In this document: positions 63,721 through 64,000 of the stretch, one piece after another | How the letters are laid out: every line of letters starts with the position of its first letter | How positions within the stretch are numbered: the stretch's first letter is position 1 | NCBI GenBank assembly: GCA_916613615.1 | Contig: OU744736.1 | Coordinates: 8,133,724 to 8,197,723, forward strand | Direction of reading: 5' to 3' | Origin: Steromphala cineraria | Lineage: Eukaryota > Mollusca > Gastropoda > Trochida > Trochidae | Length of the DNA: 64,000 nt | Position numbers and translations under genes: made by a program | The notes under the pieces: generated by a model | What the model was told of the DNA's origin: nothing | Database searches by the model: none | The model's input: only the letters and a program-made list of their open reading frames with translations

Positions 63721-64000
63721 GAATTTTCTTTTCATCATTAACAGTTCATCTATGTGGCAAAATTACGAGATCTAAATCATATTAAAAAAAACAAGAAAAC
63801 AAGGATATGCTTTTGATAGCTCAAAGGGTGTGATGAAAATAGTATACCCTTTGACATGACAGTATGTCAAGTTTAATATTCTACAAATATCCCCTTTCTA
63901 TAGTTTCTATGATTACCTGTATCATTTGAATTATCATTATTTTTACATTCGTGCTACTTTTGTAACTCTTTATATTGTTCCAAATCTAATTGTCACATGC

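Overview
This is a eukaryotic, AT-rich, intron- and repeat-dense window. It most likely comes from a bivalve mollusc. Three things suggest this: mosaic extracellular-matrix and chitin-binding genes of the kind found in mollusc shell-matrix families, dispersed repeats I associate with bivalve genomes, and protein-coding genes with long introns. The species call is inference; the gene calls below rest on conserved motifs and consensus splice sites read from the sequence.

Layout. (1) Bases 660-33315 (+) hold the 3' part of a very large mosaic secreted/matrix gene. It runs cysteine-free Ig, TSP1, VWA, two Ig, TSP1, a broken TSP1 exon, TSP1, Ig, five TSP1, three cysteine-rich chitin-binding-like exons, and a C-terminal LamG-like module over four exons, ending in TAG at 33315. 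Nearly all exons are symmetric phase 1-1, and the spliced frame stays open over about 1,385 codons. The 5' end lies outside the window. Part of the gene (Ig-TSP ... TSP-TSP) is internally duplicated, with intron homology. (2) Bases 36950-53565 (+) hold a complete seven-exon di-N-acetylchitobiase (CTBS, GH18) gene of 365 codons. (3) Bases 58715-61000 (-) hold a complete four-exon MAP1LC3/Atg8-family gene of 123 codons. (4) Near 62.0-62.4 kb is a CpG-richer, promoter-like stretch with a possible (+) first coding exon at 62165-62189 that runs off the window.

The most unusual signal is a set of four tandem arrays sitting on exon/intron junctions of the first two genes. They have 51-bp, about 115-bp, 84-bp and 113-bp units, and each unit copies the splice donor or acceptor of the adjacent exon. 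The 113-bp array in CTBS repeats about 21 times. Each unit can be read as a 30-nt, phase 0-0 micro-exon bounded by a pyrimidine-rich acceptor and a consensus donor. Other structure includes three copies of a palindromic MITE with perfect 9-bp target duplications and a paralogous empty site, a TTAA-flanked TIR element interrupted by a nested insertion, tRNA-derived SINEs, an antisense retroelement integrase fragment and many fold-back elements.

The genes are not an operon. The first encodes a probable chitin-binding matrix protein, the second a lysosomal chitobiase, and the third an autophagy protein. Adjacency of the two chitin-related genes is noted but may be coincidental.
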